NCBI RefSeq assembly: GCF_000514775.1
Contig: NZ_AZWO01000004.1
Coordinates: 10,089 to 74,088, forward strand
From: Salinispora pacifica CNR114
GTDB taxonomy: Bacteria; Actinomycetota; Actinomycetes; Mycobacteriales; Micromonosporaceae
DNA: 64,000 nucleotides
Reading direction: 5' to 3'
Shown piece after piece: positions 55,711-64,000 of this stretch. Positions within the stretch are counted from its first letter, which is position 1, and each line of letters starts with the position of its first letter. A model generated the notes under the pieces. That model was given only the letters and a program-made list of their open reading frames with translations, was not told the origin of the DNA and did not search any database. Made by a program: the position numbers and the translations under genes.

Positions 55711-56297
55711 TCTTCCCCCTCCACATAGAGCAGGGCGTTGAGGGCGGCGGCGGCCACCGCCGACCCGCCCTTCTCGCCCCGGTTCGAAATGCCCGGCAGA
55801 CCGCTGATCCGGAGCGCGGCCTTCGACTCCGCGGCCCCGACGAAGCCCACCGGCAGGCCGACCACCAGGGCCGGCCGAGCGTCCAGGGCGAGCAGTTCGG
55901 TCAGCGCGGTGGGCGCGCAGCCGACCACCCACACCGCACCGGGCCCCACCCGGCCCAGCGCGATCCGCACCGCGGCGGCCGAGCGGGTGATCCCGGCCCG
56001 CCGGGCCAGCGCGGCGGTGCCCGCCTCGGCAACCGGGCAGACCGTCGCCCGGCCGGTGATCCCGGCGGCAACCATCGCCACATCGGCCACGATCGGGGCG
56101 CCGGACCGGAGTGCGGCCAGCCCACCGGCCAGCGCGGTCTCGTCACAGACCAGATCCGTCACGTAGCTCAGGTCCGCGCTGGCGTGTACCACCCGCTCGG
56201 TGACCGCGCGGGTCAACGGCGACAGGTGCCGAAGGTCAACCCGCTCCCGCAGAATCCGATACGACTCGACCTCGATCGGATGCACCGGCCGGCTCAT
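55707..56297 (-). CDS. cobH: Precorrin-8X methylmutase
   Basis: This 196-residue enzyme moves a methyl group from C11 to C12, making hydrogenobyrinate or cobyrinate. PIEVESYRILRERVDL, VHASADLSYVTDLV (with the catalytic His), VADVAMVAAGI and LPVGFVGAAESKAALR are conserved. It overlaps the ferredoxin gene by 4 nt (ATGA) and starts the short 3' part of the cobalamin operon. Confidence 0.93.
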   Translation of the reverse strand: MSRPVHPIEVESYRILRERVDLRHLSPLTRAVTERVVHASADLSYVTDLVCDETALAGGLAALRSGAPIVADVAMVAAGITGRATVCPVAEAGTAALARRAGITRSAAAVRIALGRVGPGAVWVVGCAPTALTELLALDARPALVVGLPVGFVGAAESKAALRISGLPGISNRGEKGGSAVAAAALNALLYVEGEE

Positions 56298-56551
56298 CCG
56301 TCCGCCCGCGCAGGTGCGGGGTTGACCGGGGTGATGACCATCGGCTCCTCCAGGGGTCGCGGGCCGGCGGTGCGGATGGCGCCGACCGGGCAGATCTCCA
56401 GACATTCCAGGCAGCCAGTGCAACGGTCGGCCCGGATCACGAGGCCGCCGGGCACCGGCCGGATGGCGTGCGTGGGGCAGGTCAGCAGGCAGGCACCGCA
56501 GCCCTGACAGGCGTCAACGAATACCGGTGCGGGGCCGGTCACGTCCGCCAC
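56294..56551 (-). CDS. 2[4Fe-4S] ferredoxin
   Basis: This 85-residue protein has two cluster motifs, CQGCGACLLTCP and CTGCLECLEICP. It begins at a GTG inside the cbiG-cobJ stop region (overlap 13 nt). It lies between cobJ and cobH, so it probably donates electrons to a corrin-ring reductive step or cobalt reduction. Confidence 0.88.
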   Translation of the reverse strand: MADVTGPAPVFVDACQGCGACLLTCPTHAIRPVPGGLVIRADRCTGCLECLEICPVGAIRTAGPRPLEEPMVITPVNPAPARADG

Positions 56552-58272
56552 CGGTAGCCCCGCGGGGTGACCATCCGGCCGGCAACCCGGCGCGTCTGGC
56601 TACTGCCCACGACCACGACGCTGTACATGTCGACGATCGCCGGATCGAGAGTCTCCAGGGTGGCCAGATGCACCCGCTGCCCAGCTCGGCTGGCGTTCCG
56701 CACCACCCCGACGGGTGTGTCCGGCGGTCGGTGCTCCGCGAGGAGCCGCAGCGCCGCCGGCAACTGCCAGTCCCGGTTCCGGCTACGCGGGTTGTAGAGC
56801 ACCGCGACGAAGTCCCCCTGCGCCGCGGCGGTCACCCGACGGGCGATGACCTCCCACGGGGTGTGCAGGTCGGAGAGGCTCAGGTAGGCGTGGTCGTGCC
56901 CCAGCGGCGCCCCGAGCAGGGCCGCCGCCGCGAGGGCGGCGGTCACCCCGGGCACGCCGACCACATCGACCCGCTCGTCGGCGTACTCCAGGGCAGGGCT
57001 CGCCATCGCGTACACCCCGGCGTCGCCGGATCCGACCAGGGCGACGGCCTGGCCGGCGGTGGCCTCGGCGACGGCGGACCGGGCCCGCTCCTCCTCGGCG
57101 CCGAGCCCGCTGGCGAGCACCCGGGTCCCCGGGCGCAACAGGTCGCGGATCTGATCCAGGTACTGGTCCAAACCGACCACGACGGCGGACCGCCGTAGCT
57201 CGGTCACCGCCCGGGGGGTACGCAGTTCGGCCGCACCGGGTCCGAGGCCGACCAGGGCGAGCCGGCCACGCGGCGCATGCCGGGCGACGGCGACGGTCGC
57301 CATCGCGGTCGCGGTCTTCGGCACCAGCAGTTCGGCGTCCCCGCCGAGCAACGCCGCGGCCTCCGCGACGCTCGGCGTGCCGACTGCGGCGCGAACCACC
57401 TCGCTGGGGTTGGGCACCGCCACCGCCGCCAGCTCCGCGGCGGACCAGGTCCTCAGGGGTATCCGCAGCGCGTCGGCGGTGGTGCGGATACCGTCCTCAT
57501 CGGCCTTGATGTCGGCGCTGGCCAGACCGCGCAGGCTCGCCGCGCTGAGGCCCGCGGCGGCGAGCACCCGATCCAGCAGGGCACGCACCTCGGCGGCGGG
57601 CACGCCGCGGCTCGCCCCGACCCCGGCGACCAGGGAGGGGGGCCGGAGCACGGCGGTCCGCCCATCCAGGGGCACGATCCGGTCGGTGACCAGCACCCGA
57701 TAGCCCACCGCGGGAGCGCCGGCGGGGCCGGCCGGGGCGACCTGGACGTTGGTTGGCAGTGCCGGCAGTGGCCAGGGCGCGTCGGCGACCACCGTGACCG
57801 GCTCGCCGTCCAGGATCGCCCGGCTCACCGCGGCGATCGCCCCCTCGACCGGCCAGCCCAGGGTGTCCAGGCCAGGCAGGTCGACCGCGTCGGTGGCGGT
57901 GGTGACCACCGGCGCCGCGTCGAGTAGCGCCCCGACCTCGGCCGCGAGGGCGTTGGCGCCGCCGGCGTGCCCACCGAGCAGGGCCACCGCGTGCCGGGCC
58001 GCCTCGTCCACTGTCACCACCGCCGGATCGCGGCGCTTGTCGTCGAGCAGCGGCGCCAAGAGGCGGACCACCGCGCCGGTGGCCAGGAACGCGACGATCT
58101 GGTCGCACTCCGACCAGGCGGCCCGGAGTCCGGCGGCGGCGCTCTCCGCCTCCAGCAGCCGGGCGTGCGGCCAGGCATCGGCGAGGACCCGGGCGTGCCG
58201 GCGCCCCGCCGCGGTGACCGCGACCAGCCCGATCCGGCCCGACCGTGCCTCGGTGCATTCGACGTGCTTCAC
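56539..58272 (-). CDS. Fusion of cobalt-precorrin-5A hydrolase (CbiG) and precorrin-3B C17-methyltransferase (CobJ)
   Basis: This 577-residue bifunctional enzyme has a CbiG part (residues ~1-325: IGLVAVTAAGRRHARVL, FLATGAVVRLLAPLLDDK, VVTVDEAARHAVALLGGHAGGANALA, then GVGASRGVPAAEV) and a tetrapyrrole methylase part (residues ~335-577: LALVGLGPGAAELRTPRA, LVGSGDAGVYAMASPALE, FVAVLYNPRSRNRDWQL). CobJ contracts the ring and CbiG removes the C2 unit. A GTG overlaps the cobL stop. Presence of CbiG indicates early cobalt insertion (anaerobic-type) chemistry. Confidence 0.92.
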   Translation of the reverse strand: MKHVECTEARSGRIGLVAVTAAGRRHARVLADAWPHARLLEAESAAAGLRAAWSECDQIVAFLATGAVVRLLAPLLDDKRRDPAVVTVDEAARHAVALLGGHAGGANALAAEVGALLDAAPVVTTATDAVDLPGLDTLGWPVEGAIAAVSRAILDGEPVTVVADAPWPLPALPTNVQVAPAGPAGAPAVGYRVLVTDRIVPLDGRTAVLRPPSLVAGVGASRGVPAAEVRALLDRVLAAAGLSAASLRGLASADIKADEDGIRTTADALRIPLRTWSAAELAAVAVPNPSEVVRAAVGTPSVAEAAALLGGDAELLVPKTATAMATVAVARHAPRGRLALVGLGPGAAELRTPRAVTELRRSAVVVGLDQYLDQIRDLLRPGTRVLASGLGAEEERARSAVAEATAGQAVALVGSGDAGVYAMASPALEYADERVDVVGVPGVTAALAAAALLGAPLGHDHAYLSLSDLHTPWEVIARRVTAAAQGDFVAVLYNPRSRNRDWQLPAALRLLAEHRPPDTPVGVVRNASRAGQRVHLATLETLDPAIVDMYSVVVVGSSQTRRVAGRMVTPRGYRWRT

Positions 58273-59588
58273 AGAAACTCCCCGGTGAGGACGACCACCG
58301 GATTGGTGGCCGCGAGACGGATCGACCCGCCGGGCAGGTCGGCGAGGCGAGCGGCGGAGAGTTGGACACCGTTGACCGTGTAGCCGGCGGCTCGCAGCAC
58401 GTCCCGGGCCGGGGCGACCCGGTCCAACGCGGCGAGCGCGACGAGTACCCGCGCCGGGCGGCGGGCCGTCACCGCGGCGAGCACCCCGGTGCCGCCCCCG
58501 CCGACGAAGGCCGCGTCGGCGTCGGGGAGCCCGGCCAGGACGTCCGGGGCGGCACCGTGGACCACCCGTACGTCCACACCGTGCCGAGCAGCGTTGTCGT
58601 GAACCAGGTCCACGGCGGCCGGGTCCCGTTCCACCGCGACGACCGCCGCGCCGAGCAGGGCACACTCGATGCCCACCGAGCCGCTGCCGGCACCCACGTC
58701 CCACACCAGCCGGCCGAGCCGGGGCCGCAGCCCGGCCACGACCAGCGCCCGCACCTCCGCCTTGGTGATCATCGAAGCGCGGTGCCGGTACGCCCCCTCG
58801 GGCAGCGCCCACCCAGCGGCCGGGGCAGCGGCCGGTTGGTTGTCCACCCGGGCCACTCCGCCCGGCCCGGGACCGAGGCTCAGCAGCACATGCGGATCAG
58901 TCCAGCTGCCAGCCGCCGCCTCCGCCGGGGTCGTCCAGGTGATCCGTTCGGCGTCGGTGCCGAGGTGCTCGGCCACCACCAGCCGACGTGACCAGCCCAC
59001 CAGGCCGGCACCGAGTTCCGCGGCCCCCGCACCCGGCGCGGTGAGCACCGCGACCCGGGGCAGCGCCCGGCAGGCGTTGAGCGCCGCTCGGGCATCCCGG
59101 CCATGGGCGCTGACCACGGCCGCGCCGTCCCAGGAGAGCCCGGCCCGGGCGAACGCGGCGGCGACGCTGGACACCGCCGGTAACACCCGCACCGGCAGCC
59201 CGGCCGCCCGCAGCCGGCGCACGATCCCGAAGCAGCCCGGATCACCGCTGGCGAGGACGACGGCCGGGGTGCCGGTGGCAACCGCGGTGGTAAGCCGTTC
59301 CAGGGCCGGCGGCAACGGACCGAGCACGACCGTCTCCGCGCCGGCCGGCACCGGCACGGCCGCCAGGTGCCGGGCGGCACCGACCACGAGCCCCGCCCGC
59401 GCCAGCTCGGCGGCGAGGGCCGGGTGCGCCGGGTTACCGGCGGCGTCCACACCGGCCACCGTCACCACCGTCGCCCCGACACCGGCACCACCGACGACGG
59501 AGGTGCCGGGGCCCGCAACACCGGTGTCCCGCCGACCCACACCCGGCGTACCGGTCACCGGGCCCACCGCCCGCTGGCGGCCACGCAT
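58269..59588 (-). CDS. cobL: Precorrin-6Y C5,15-methyltransferase (decarboxylating)
   Basis: This protein of up to 439 residues carries a CbiE-type methylase part (ARAGLVVGAARHLAAVP, VVLASGDPGCFGIVRRL, VSSVAAAFARAGLSWDG) and a CbiT-type part (VWDVGAGSGSVGIECALLG, IRLAATNPVVVL). It methylates C5 and C15 and decarboxylates the acetate side chain. The first ~40 residues are Gly-rich and unlike the family; one of the GTG codons near 59468 may be the real start, which would leave an 86-nt gap after cbiD. Confidence 0.88.
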   Translation of the reverse strand: MRGRQRAVGPVTGTPGVGRRDTGVAGPGTSVVGGAGVGATVVTVAGVDAAGNPAHPALAAELARAGLVVGAARHLAAVPVPAGAETVVLGPLPPALERLTTAVATGTPAVVLASGDPGCFGIVRRLRAAGLPVRVLPAVSSVAAAFARAGLSWDGAAVVSAHGRDARAALNACRALPRVAVLTAPGAGAAELGAGLVGWSRRLVVAEHLGTDAERITWTTPAEAAAGSWTDPHVLLSLGPGPGGVARVDNQPAAAPAAGWALPEGAYRHRASMITKAEVRALVVAGLRPRLGRLVWDVGAGSGSVGIECALLGAAVVAVERDPAAVDLVHDNAARHGVDVRVVHGAAPDVLAGLPDADAAFVGGGGTGVLAAVTARRPARVLVALAALDRVAPARDVLRAAGYTVNGVQLSAARLADLPGGSIRLAATNPVVVLTGEFL

Positions 59589-60697
59589 CGCCGCCCGGCG
59601 AAGTCCACCATCGCCACGTCAACGGCGAGGGCGTCCCCGGCGAAGCGTCGCAGCACCGCGCCGACCCGATGGCAGAGCAGGTCACCGGCGGGGCCGAGCA
59701 GGCCGGCGGCCTCCCACAACTCGTACGCGTGCCGGCCGGTGTTGGCGGCGGTGACGGCGGCGGCCAACTCAGCGGTGCCGCCCGCCTCGACCGTCACCGC
59801 GCCGAGAAGCGACAGGTCCACCCTGGAGCGGGTGTAGTGGGTCATCAGCACCCCGGCGGCGAGCTTGGCCAGCTTGCCGGCCATCCCGACGAAGGCCACC
59901 CCGGACAGTCCGTGGGTAACGGCGGCGGTGACCGCCGCACCGGTGAAGTCACCCACCTCCACGAAGCACACCTCGGGCAGCTCCGGCAGCAGCTCCCGGG
60001 CGGCCCGCTCGGTCCGCCCACCCGTGCACAGCACCACCGTCGACTCTCCCTGCGCAGCCGCCACCTGTACGGCCTGCACGACGCTGGCCCGCCAGGACGC
60101 GGTGGAGAAGGGCCTGACCACGCCGGTCGTGCCGAGGATCGAGATGCCGCCGAGGATCCCGAGCCGGCGGTTCGTGGTCTTCCGGGCCATGATCTCGCCG
60201 CGCGGGACGCTGATCACCACCCGGACGCCGAGGACGGCCAGGTCGACCAACTCGGCGACCGCCGCGCCGATCATCTGGCGCGGGGTGTCGTTGATCGCCG
60301 GCCCGCCGACCGGCAGTCCCAGCCCCGGCTTGGTCACCGTACCCACCCCGGGCCCACCCGCCAGGGTCAGTCCGGGAACCTGCCGCCAGCCGACCGTGGC
60401 GGTCAGCTCGGCGCCGTGGGTGACGTCCGGGTCGTCGCCGGCGTCCTTGACCACCACCGCCTCGGCGCCGCCAGCCGTACGGTCGCAGCGGGCCACCGGG
60501 AAGCACACCCGCCGCCCGGCCGGCAGTCCGATCTCGACCTCCTCCGGTGACACCCCGGTGACCAGGGCGGTCAGCGCGGCCTTCGTCGCGGCTGTCGCGC
60601 AGGCGCCGGTGGTCCAGCCGGTGCGCAGCGCCACGGGCCGGACCTTCGCGGTACGCGGCAGGTCCGGCTCGCGCAGGGGCGGCAGGTCGTACGCCAT
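59555..60697 (-). CDS. cbiD: Cobalt-precorrin-5B C1-methyltransferase
   Basis: This 380-residue enzyme methylates C1 of the corrin ring in the anaerobic-type pathway. LRTGWTTGACATAATKAALTAL, the TKPGLGLPVGGPAIND segment, GRTERAARELLPELPEVCFVEVGDFTGAAVTAAVTHG and GMAGKLAKLAAGVLMTHYTRSRVD are recognisable. Its start shares one base with the cobM stop. Confidence 0.93.
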   Translation of the reverse strand: MAYDLPPLREPDLPRTAKVRPVALRTGWTTGACATAATKAALTALVTGVSPEEVEIGLPAGRRVCFPVARCDRTAGGAEAVVVKDAGDDPDVTHGAELTATVGWRQVPGLTLAGGPGVGTVTKPGLGLPVGGPAINDTPRQMIGAAVAELVDLAVLGVRVVISVPRGEIMARKTTNRRLGILGGISILGTTGVVRPFSTASWRASVVQAVQVAAAQGESTVVLCTGGRTERAARELLPELPEVCFVEVGDFTGAAVTAAVTHGLSGVAFVGMAGKLAKLAAGVLMTHYTRSRVDLSLLGAVTVEAGGTAELAAAVTAANTGRHAYELWEAAGLLGPAGDLLCHRVGAVLRRFAGDALAVDVAMVDFAGRRCVAASGRWAR

Positions 60698-61518
60698 CAG
60701 GTCGGCCGGTCCGCCCGAGCGGTGACCTCCCGGCGAAGGGCGGCCCGCGCGGCCGGCTCCGCCCGCCGGTGACCGTGGAAGTGCCCCGGATGGTAGAGAT
60801 GCGAACGGGTACCGGCGGCCGCCAGCGCCGGCCCGACCAGGATGAGGGTGTGCTTCCAGAGCCGGTGTTCCCTGACCGTCGCCGCTAGGGTGCCGACGGT
60901 GCAGTGCGCCACCAGCTCGTCCGGCCAGGTCGCCTGATACGCCACGACCGCCGGGGTGTCGGCCGAATACCCCCCGGCGAGCAGCTCGGCCTGCACCTGG
61001 CCGGAGCGGGCCGCGGAGAGGAACAACGCCATGGTGGTGCCGTGCCGGGCGAACTCGCGGACCCGCTCCCCCGGCGGCATCGGCGTCTTCCCACCCTCCA
61101 GGCGGGTGAGGATGACCGACTGCGCGACCTCGGGTACGGTCAGCTCCCGCCCGATCCGGGCGGCGACCGCGGAAAACGCGGAGACCCCCGGCACGATCTC
61201 CACGGCCAGCCCGAGCGCCCGGCACAGGTCGAGCTGCTCCTGCACCGCGCCCCACAGCGAAGGGTCGCCCGAGTGGATCCGGGCCACGGTCAACCCGTCG
61301 GCGGCGGCCCGCCGATACAGGGGCAGCACCCCCTCCATCGGCAATCGCGACGAGTCGACGATCTCGGCGTCCGGTCGGGCGTGGGCCAGCACGTCGGCGT
61401 GGACCAAACTGGCCGCCCAGACCACCACATCGGCGGCGGCGATCACCCGAGCCGCGCGCAGGGTCAACAGATCCGCCGCGCCGGGTCCCGCACCCACGAA
61501 CCAGACGGTGCCGCTCAC
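60697..61518 (-). CDS. cobM: Precorrin-4 C11-methyltransferase
   Basis: This 273-residue tetrapyrrole methylase has VWFVGAGPGAADLLTLRAAR, the VVVWAASLVHADVL region, RIHSGDPSLWGAVQEQ and EIVPGVSAFSAVAARIGRELT, the block expected for CobM/CbiF. The C-terminal His-rich tail (LYHPGHFHGHRRAEPAAR) is extended. The ATG at 61518 overlaps the cobI stop. Confidence 0.93.
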   Translation of the reverse strand: MSGTVWFVGAGPGAADLLTLRAARVIAAADVVVWAASLVHADVLAHARPDAEIVDSSRLPMEGVLPLYRRAAADGLTVARIHSGDPSLWGAVQEQLDLCRALGLAVEIVPGVSAFSAVAARIGRELTVPEVAQSVILTRLEGGKTPMPPGERVREFARHGTTMALFLSAARSGQVQAELLAGGYSADTPAVVAYQATWPDELVAHCTVGTLAATVREHRLWKHTLILVGPALAAAGTRSHLYHPGHFHGHRRAEPAARAALRREVTARADRPT

Positions 61519-62258
61519 AGTTTCCCCCCTCGGCGGTCCCGGCGGGCCGGGACCAGCAGTGTCGACAGGTACGGCGGGTCGTCGCCCGCCTCGGCGGCCG
61601 GACCGACGCGGTCGCCGGCCAAGCCCAGCCCGCTACCCAGCACCGCCTCGGTGAGTCGACCCTGCCGGCGGAGTTCGGCCAGCAACTCCGGGTGCCGCCG
61701 CCACCCCTTGTAGGCGACGACCGTGCCCGGCCCGGCGACCGCGTCGGCGAAGAGCGCCAGCCCGGCGGTGGCCGGCAGCAGGGTCAGCGGCTCTCGCCCC
61801 TCGCAGAGTGGAACTCCGCTTCTGGCGGCGAGCTCCTGCATGGCCGTGATCCCGGGGACGGTGTGCACGGCGACCGCCGGCCGCAGCTCGCGGAGGGTCT
61901 GCGCGAGATAGCCGAAGGTGGAGTAGACGTTGGGGTCGCCGATGGTGGCGAAGGCCAGAGCTCGGGCCCCGTCGTCCACCGCGGTGGCGACCGCCTGCGC
62001 GGCGGCGTTCCACGCGCTCTCTCGCCGTCGGGTCACCCCGCCCCGGTCGTCCAGGGCGAACGGCAGCCGGCGCAGCCGCTCCGGCGGTAGGTACGGGGCG
62101 ATCGTGGTCTCGGCCCGGCCGGGGGCCGCGGCGCCCGCCGGCCGGTCCAGCACGGGTACGAAGACCACGTCAGCCTCACGCAGCACCCGTACCGCGCGCA
62201 CGGTGAGTAGCTCCGGGTCGCCGGGGCCCACCCCGACCCCGGTCAGCGTCACGGTCAT
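61515..62258 (-). CDS. cobI: Precorrin-2 C20-methyltransferase
   Basis: This 247-residue methylase has LTGVGVGPGDPELLTVRAVRVLREADVVFVPVLD, LAFATIGDPNVYSTFGYLAQTL and HTVPGITAMQELAARSGVPLCEG. It adds the C20 methyl that is later lost. The ATG at 62258 overlaps the cobB stop (ATGA). Confidence 0.93.
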   Translation of the reverse strand: MTVTLTGVGVGPGDPELLTVRAVRVLREADVVFVPVLDRPAGAAAPGRAETTIAPYLPPERLRRLPFALDDRGGVTRRRESAWNAAAQAVATAVDDGARALAFATIGDPNVYSTFGYLAQTLRELRPAVAVHTVPGITAMQELAARSGVPLCEGREPLTLLPATAGLALFADAVAGPGTVVAYKGWRRHPELLAELRRQGRLTEAVLGSGLGLAGDRVGPAAEAGDDPPYLSTLLVPARRDRRGGKL

Positions 62259-63613
62259 CGAGTCGCCGCCGCTACCAGCCGCTGGGCCGCTCGGGGCTGC
62301 CCGGCCCAGTGGGTGTGCAGGTACGAGGCGTGGATCCGGCCGGCGACGAAGCCGTGCGCGGCCCCGTCCCAGCGCCACGCCGGCTGCTCACCGTGACCGG
62401 GATCGGTGCCGGTGCGGTGGAACTCGTGCCCGCGGACCAGGTCCCCGGCGGCGTGCGGCACCGAGTCGGCGGCGGCGACGGCCGCCCGGTAGCCGAGGGT
62501 GAGCCGTCCGGTCATTCGAGCCGTCAGGTCGAGTCGGCCGCACATCGGCACCCCGTCCAGTTCGCGTCCCAGGTAGAGCAGACCCGCGCACTCGGCCACC
62601 ACCGGCCCGTCGAAGGCGGCCAGATCGGCGCGCAGCCCGGTGTTGGCGGCAAGCGCCTCCACGTACACCTCGGGAAAGCCGCCGCCGACGACCACGGCCC
62701 GGGTACCGGCGGGCAGCGCCTCGTCGCGCAGCGGATCGAACGGCACAACGGTGGCGCCGGCGGCCGTGAGCAGCTCGGTCGTCTCGGCGTAGCCGAAGGT
62801 GAAGGCCGGGCCACCGGCGACGGCGACCACCGGCCGGTCGGGCCCGGCCGGGCCGCCGACGGCGGCGGCCGGGTCCCAGGGCAACGCGGTCAGTGGCGGG
62901 GCGCTGCGGGCCAACTCCAGCACCGCGTCGAGGTCCACGGTGGCTGCCACCAGGTCGGCCAACGCGTCAACCACGGCGATCGACTCGGCGGCCCGCTCCG
63001 CGACCGGCACCAGGCCCAGGTGACGGGCGGGGGCGGCGACCTCGGCGGCCCGGGTGACCGCGCCCAGCACCGGTACGCCGACCTCGGCCAGGGCCTCGCG
63101 CAGCAGCGACTCGTGCCGGGGCGAGCCGACCCGGTTGAGCACCACCCCGCCGATTCGCACCGCCGGGTCGAAGGCGCTCATTCCGAGGGCCAGGGCGGCG
63201 GCGCTGCGCCCCTGGGCGGTGGTGTCGAGCACCAGCAGCACGGGCGCGGCGACGAGCCGGGCGACGTGGGCGGTGGAGGCGTACCCGCGGCGGCCGACGG
63301 CGCCGTCGTGCAGCCCCATCACCCCCTCGATCACCGCGATGTCGGCGGGGCGGGGCACGGCCGCGCCGTGCCGCAGCAGACCGGCGATCCGCTCCTCCCC
63401 CACCAGCCACGGGTCGAGGTTGCGGCCGGGCCGGCCGGCGGCGAGGGCGTGGTAGCCGGGGTCGATGTAGTCCGGGCCGACCTTGTGTGGACTGACCAGG
63501 TGGCCCCGACGACGCAGCGCGGCGAGCAGCCCGGTGGCGATCGTGGTCTTGCCGTGGCCGCTGGCCGGTGCGGCGACCACCACCCGCGGCAGGGACCAGG
63601 GGGCGTTCACCAT
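62255..63613 (-). CDS. cobB: Cobyrinic/hydrogenobyrinic acid a,c-diamide synthase
   Basis: This 452-residue amidotransferase has an N-terminal P-loop (VVVAAPASGHGKTTIATGLL), HKVGPDYIDPGYHALAAGR and GVMGLHDGAVG, followed by a class I glutaminase domain with GGGFPEVYVEAL and the nucleophile Cys in VVAECAGLLYLG. It amidates side chains a and c. It starts at ATG 63613, overlapping cobO by 7 nt. Confidence 0.94.
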   Translation of the reverse strand: MVNAPWSLPRVVVAAPASGHGKTTIATGLLAALRRRGHLVSPHKVGPDYIDPGYHALAAGRPGRNLDPWLVGEERIAGLLRHGAAVPRPADIAVIEGVMGLHDGAVGRRGYASTAHVARLVAAPVLLVLDTTAQGRSAAALALGMSAFDPAVRIGGVVLNRVGSPRHESLLREALAEVGVPVLGAVTRAAEVAAPARHLGLVPVAERAAESIAVVDALADLVAATVDLDAVLELARSAPPLTALPWDPAAAVGGPAGPDRPVVAVAGGPAFTFGYAETTELLTAAGATVVPFDPLRDEALPAGTRAVVVGGGFPEVYVEALAANTGLRADLAAFDGPVVAECAGLLYLGRELDGVPMCGRLDLTARMTGRLTLGYRAAVAAADSVPHAAGDLVRGHEFHRTGTDPGHGEQPAWRWDGAAHGFVAGRIHASYLHTHWAGQPRAAQRLVAAATR

Positions 63614-64000
63614 TCGATGCCCTTCTGGCCCTTCTGGCCGGCGTCCATCGGATGCTTCACCTTGGTCAGCTCGGCAACCAGGTCGGCGGCGGCCACCAGG
63701 CGCGGGTCGGCGTCCCGACCGGTGATGACGACGTGCTGAAAGCCGGGTCGGGTGGTGAGGGTGTCGACCACCTCGGCGACGTCCACCCAGCCCCACTTCA
63801 TCGGGTAGGTGAACTCGTCGAGCACGTAGAGGCCGTACCGCTGGGCGGTCAGGTCGCGCTGGATCTGCCGCCACCCCTCGCGGGCGTCGGCGGCGTGGTC
63901 GGCCGTACCGTCGCGCTGGATCCAGGACCAGCCCTCACCCATCTTGTGCCAGCTCACCGGGGCACCCTGGCCGGTCTGCTCGTGTACCTCGCCGAGGGCG
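63607..64000 (-). CDS. cobO: Cob(I)yrinic acid a,c-diamide adenosyltransferase, partial
   Basis: This is the C-terminal ~130 residues; the 5' end lies beyond the window. The visible SWHKMGEGWSWIQRD, LYVLDEFTYPMKWGWVD, HVVITGRDADPRLVAAADLVAELTKVKHP and GQKGQKGIEW segments are typical of the CobA/CobO family, which attaches the adenosyl group to cobalt. It is upstream in the same operon as cobB. Confidence 0.93.
   Translation of the reverse strand, partial: ALGEVHEQTGQGAPVSWHKMGEGWSWIQRDGTADHAADAREGWRQIQRDLTAQRYGLYVLDEFTYPMKWGWVDVAEVVDTLTTRPGFQHVVITGRDADPRLVAAADLVAELTKVKHPMDAGQKGQKGIEW

Overview
The window is GC-rich actinobacterial DNA with dense, translationally coupled operons, frequent GTG starts and a SARP regulator. 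Gene content fits the Micromonosporaceae (Salinispora or Micromonospora-like); this is an inference from content and composition, not a database match.

Layout. (1) 1-14164 is mostly housekeeping: the tail of an oligopeptide-binding protein, a DUF817 membrane protein, glycerol kinase, two D,D-carboxypeptidase-like proteins, a GAP-family membrane protein, a YciO-like protein, an FkbM methyltransferase, nicotinate phosphoribosyltransferase, pyridoxal kinase and HtpG. (2) 14211-36272 looks like an unusual specialised-metabolite locus. A three-gene operon (aminotransferase HpgT, FMN oxidase Hmo, esterase) and a tightly coupled reverse-strand run (AMP ligase, two ACPs, an atypical ketosynthase, a KS-like/AMP-ligase fusion, a FabF-like ketosynthase, hydroxymandelate synthase HmaS, a PhyH oxygenase, a DUF3050 protein, E1 alpha and beta, and an ATP-grasp-like protein) are accompanied by a Sfp-type PPTase, a further AMP ligase, an MFS exporter and two SGNH hydrolases. 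HmaS, Hmo and HpgT together are the complete set that turns 4-hydroxyphenylpyruvate into 4-hydroxyphenylglycine, yet no NRPS is present in the window. (3) 37039-48065 is a type II aromatic polyketide cluster resembling spore-pigment (whiE-type) clusters: KS, CLF, an ACP fused to an aromatase/cyclase, a cupin, an ABM monooxygenase, two TcmI-type cyclases, an FAD monooxygenase, a SARP regulator and a complete dedicated acetyl-CoA carboxylase (AccC, BCCP and an AccD-AccA fusion). (4) 48275-53979 has a helix-hairpin-helix protein with tandem repeats, a divergent pair of secreted beta-helix proteins, a PaaI-like thioesterase and a CrcB pair for fluoride export. (5) 54055-64000 is a reverse-strand cobalamin operon (cobO, cobB, cobI, cobM, cbiD, cobL, cbiG-cobJ, ferredoxin, cobH, cbiX-cobA) that runs off the right edge.

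How it works together. In region 2, tyrosine-derived 4-hydroxyphenylpyruvate would become 4-hydroxymandelate, then 4-hydroxybenzoylformate, then either 4-hydroxyphenylglycine (HpgT) or, speculatively, a 4-hydroxybenzoyl thioester through E1 alpha/beta. The two ketosynthases, ACPs and AMP ligases would build or load an acyl chain, and the ATP-grasp protein is a candidate for joining an amino group to it. This combination, without an NRPS, is the most promising undescribed system here. Region 3 would make and oxidise an aromatic polyketide from malonyl-CoA supplied by its own carboxylase. Whether regions 2 and 3 make one product or two cannot be settled from sequence alone.
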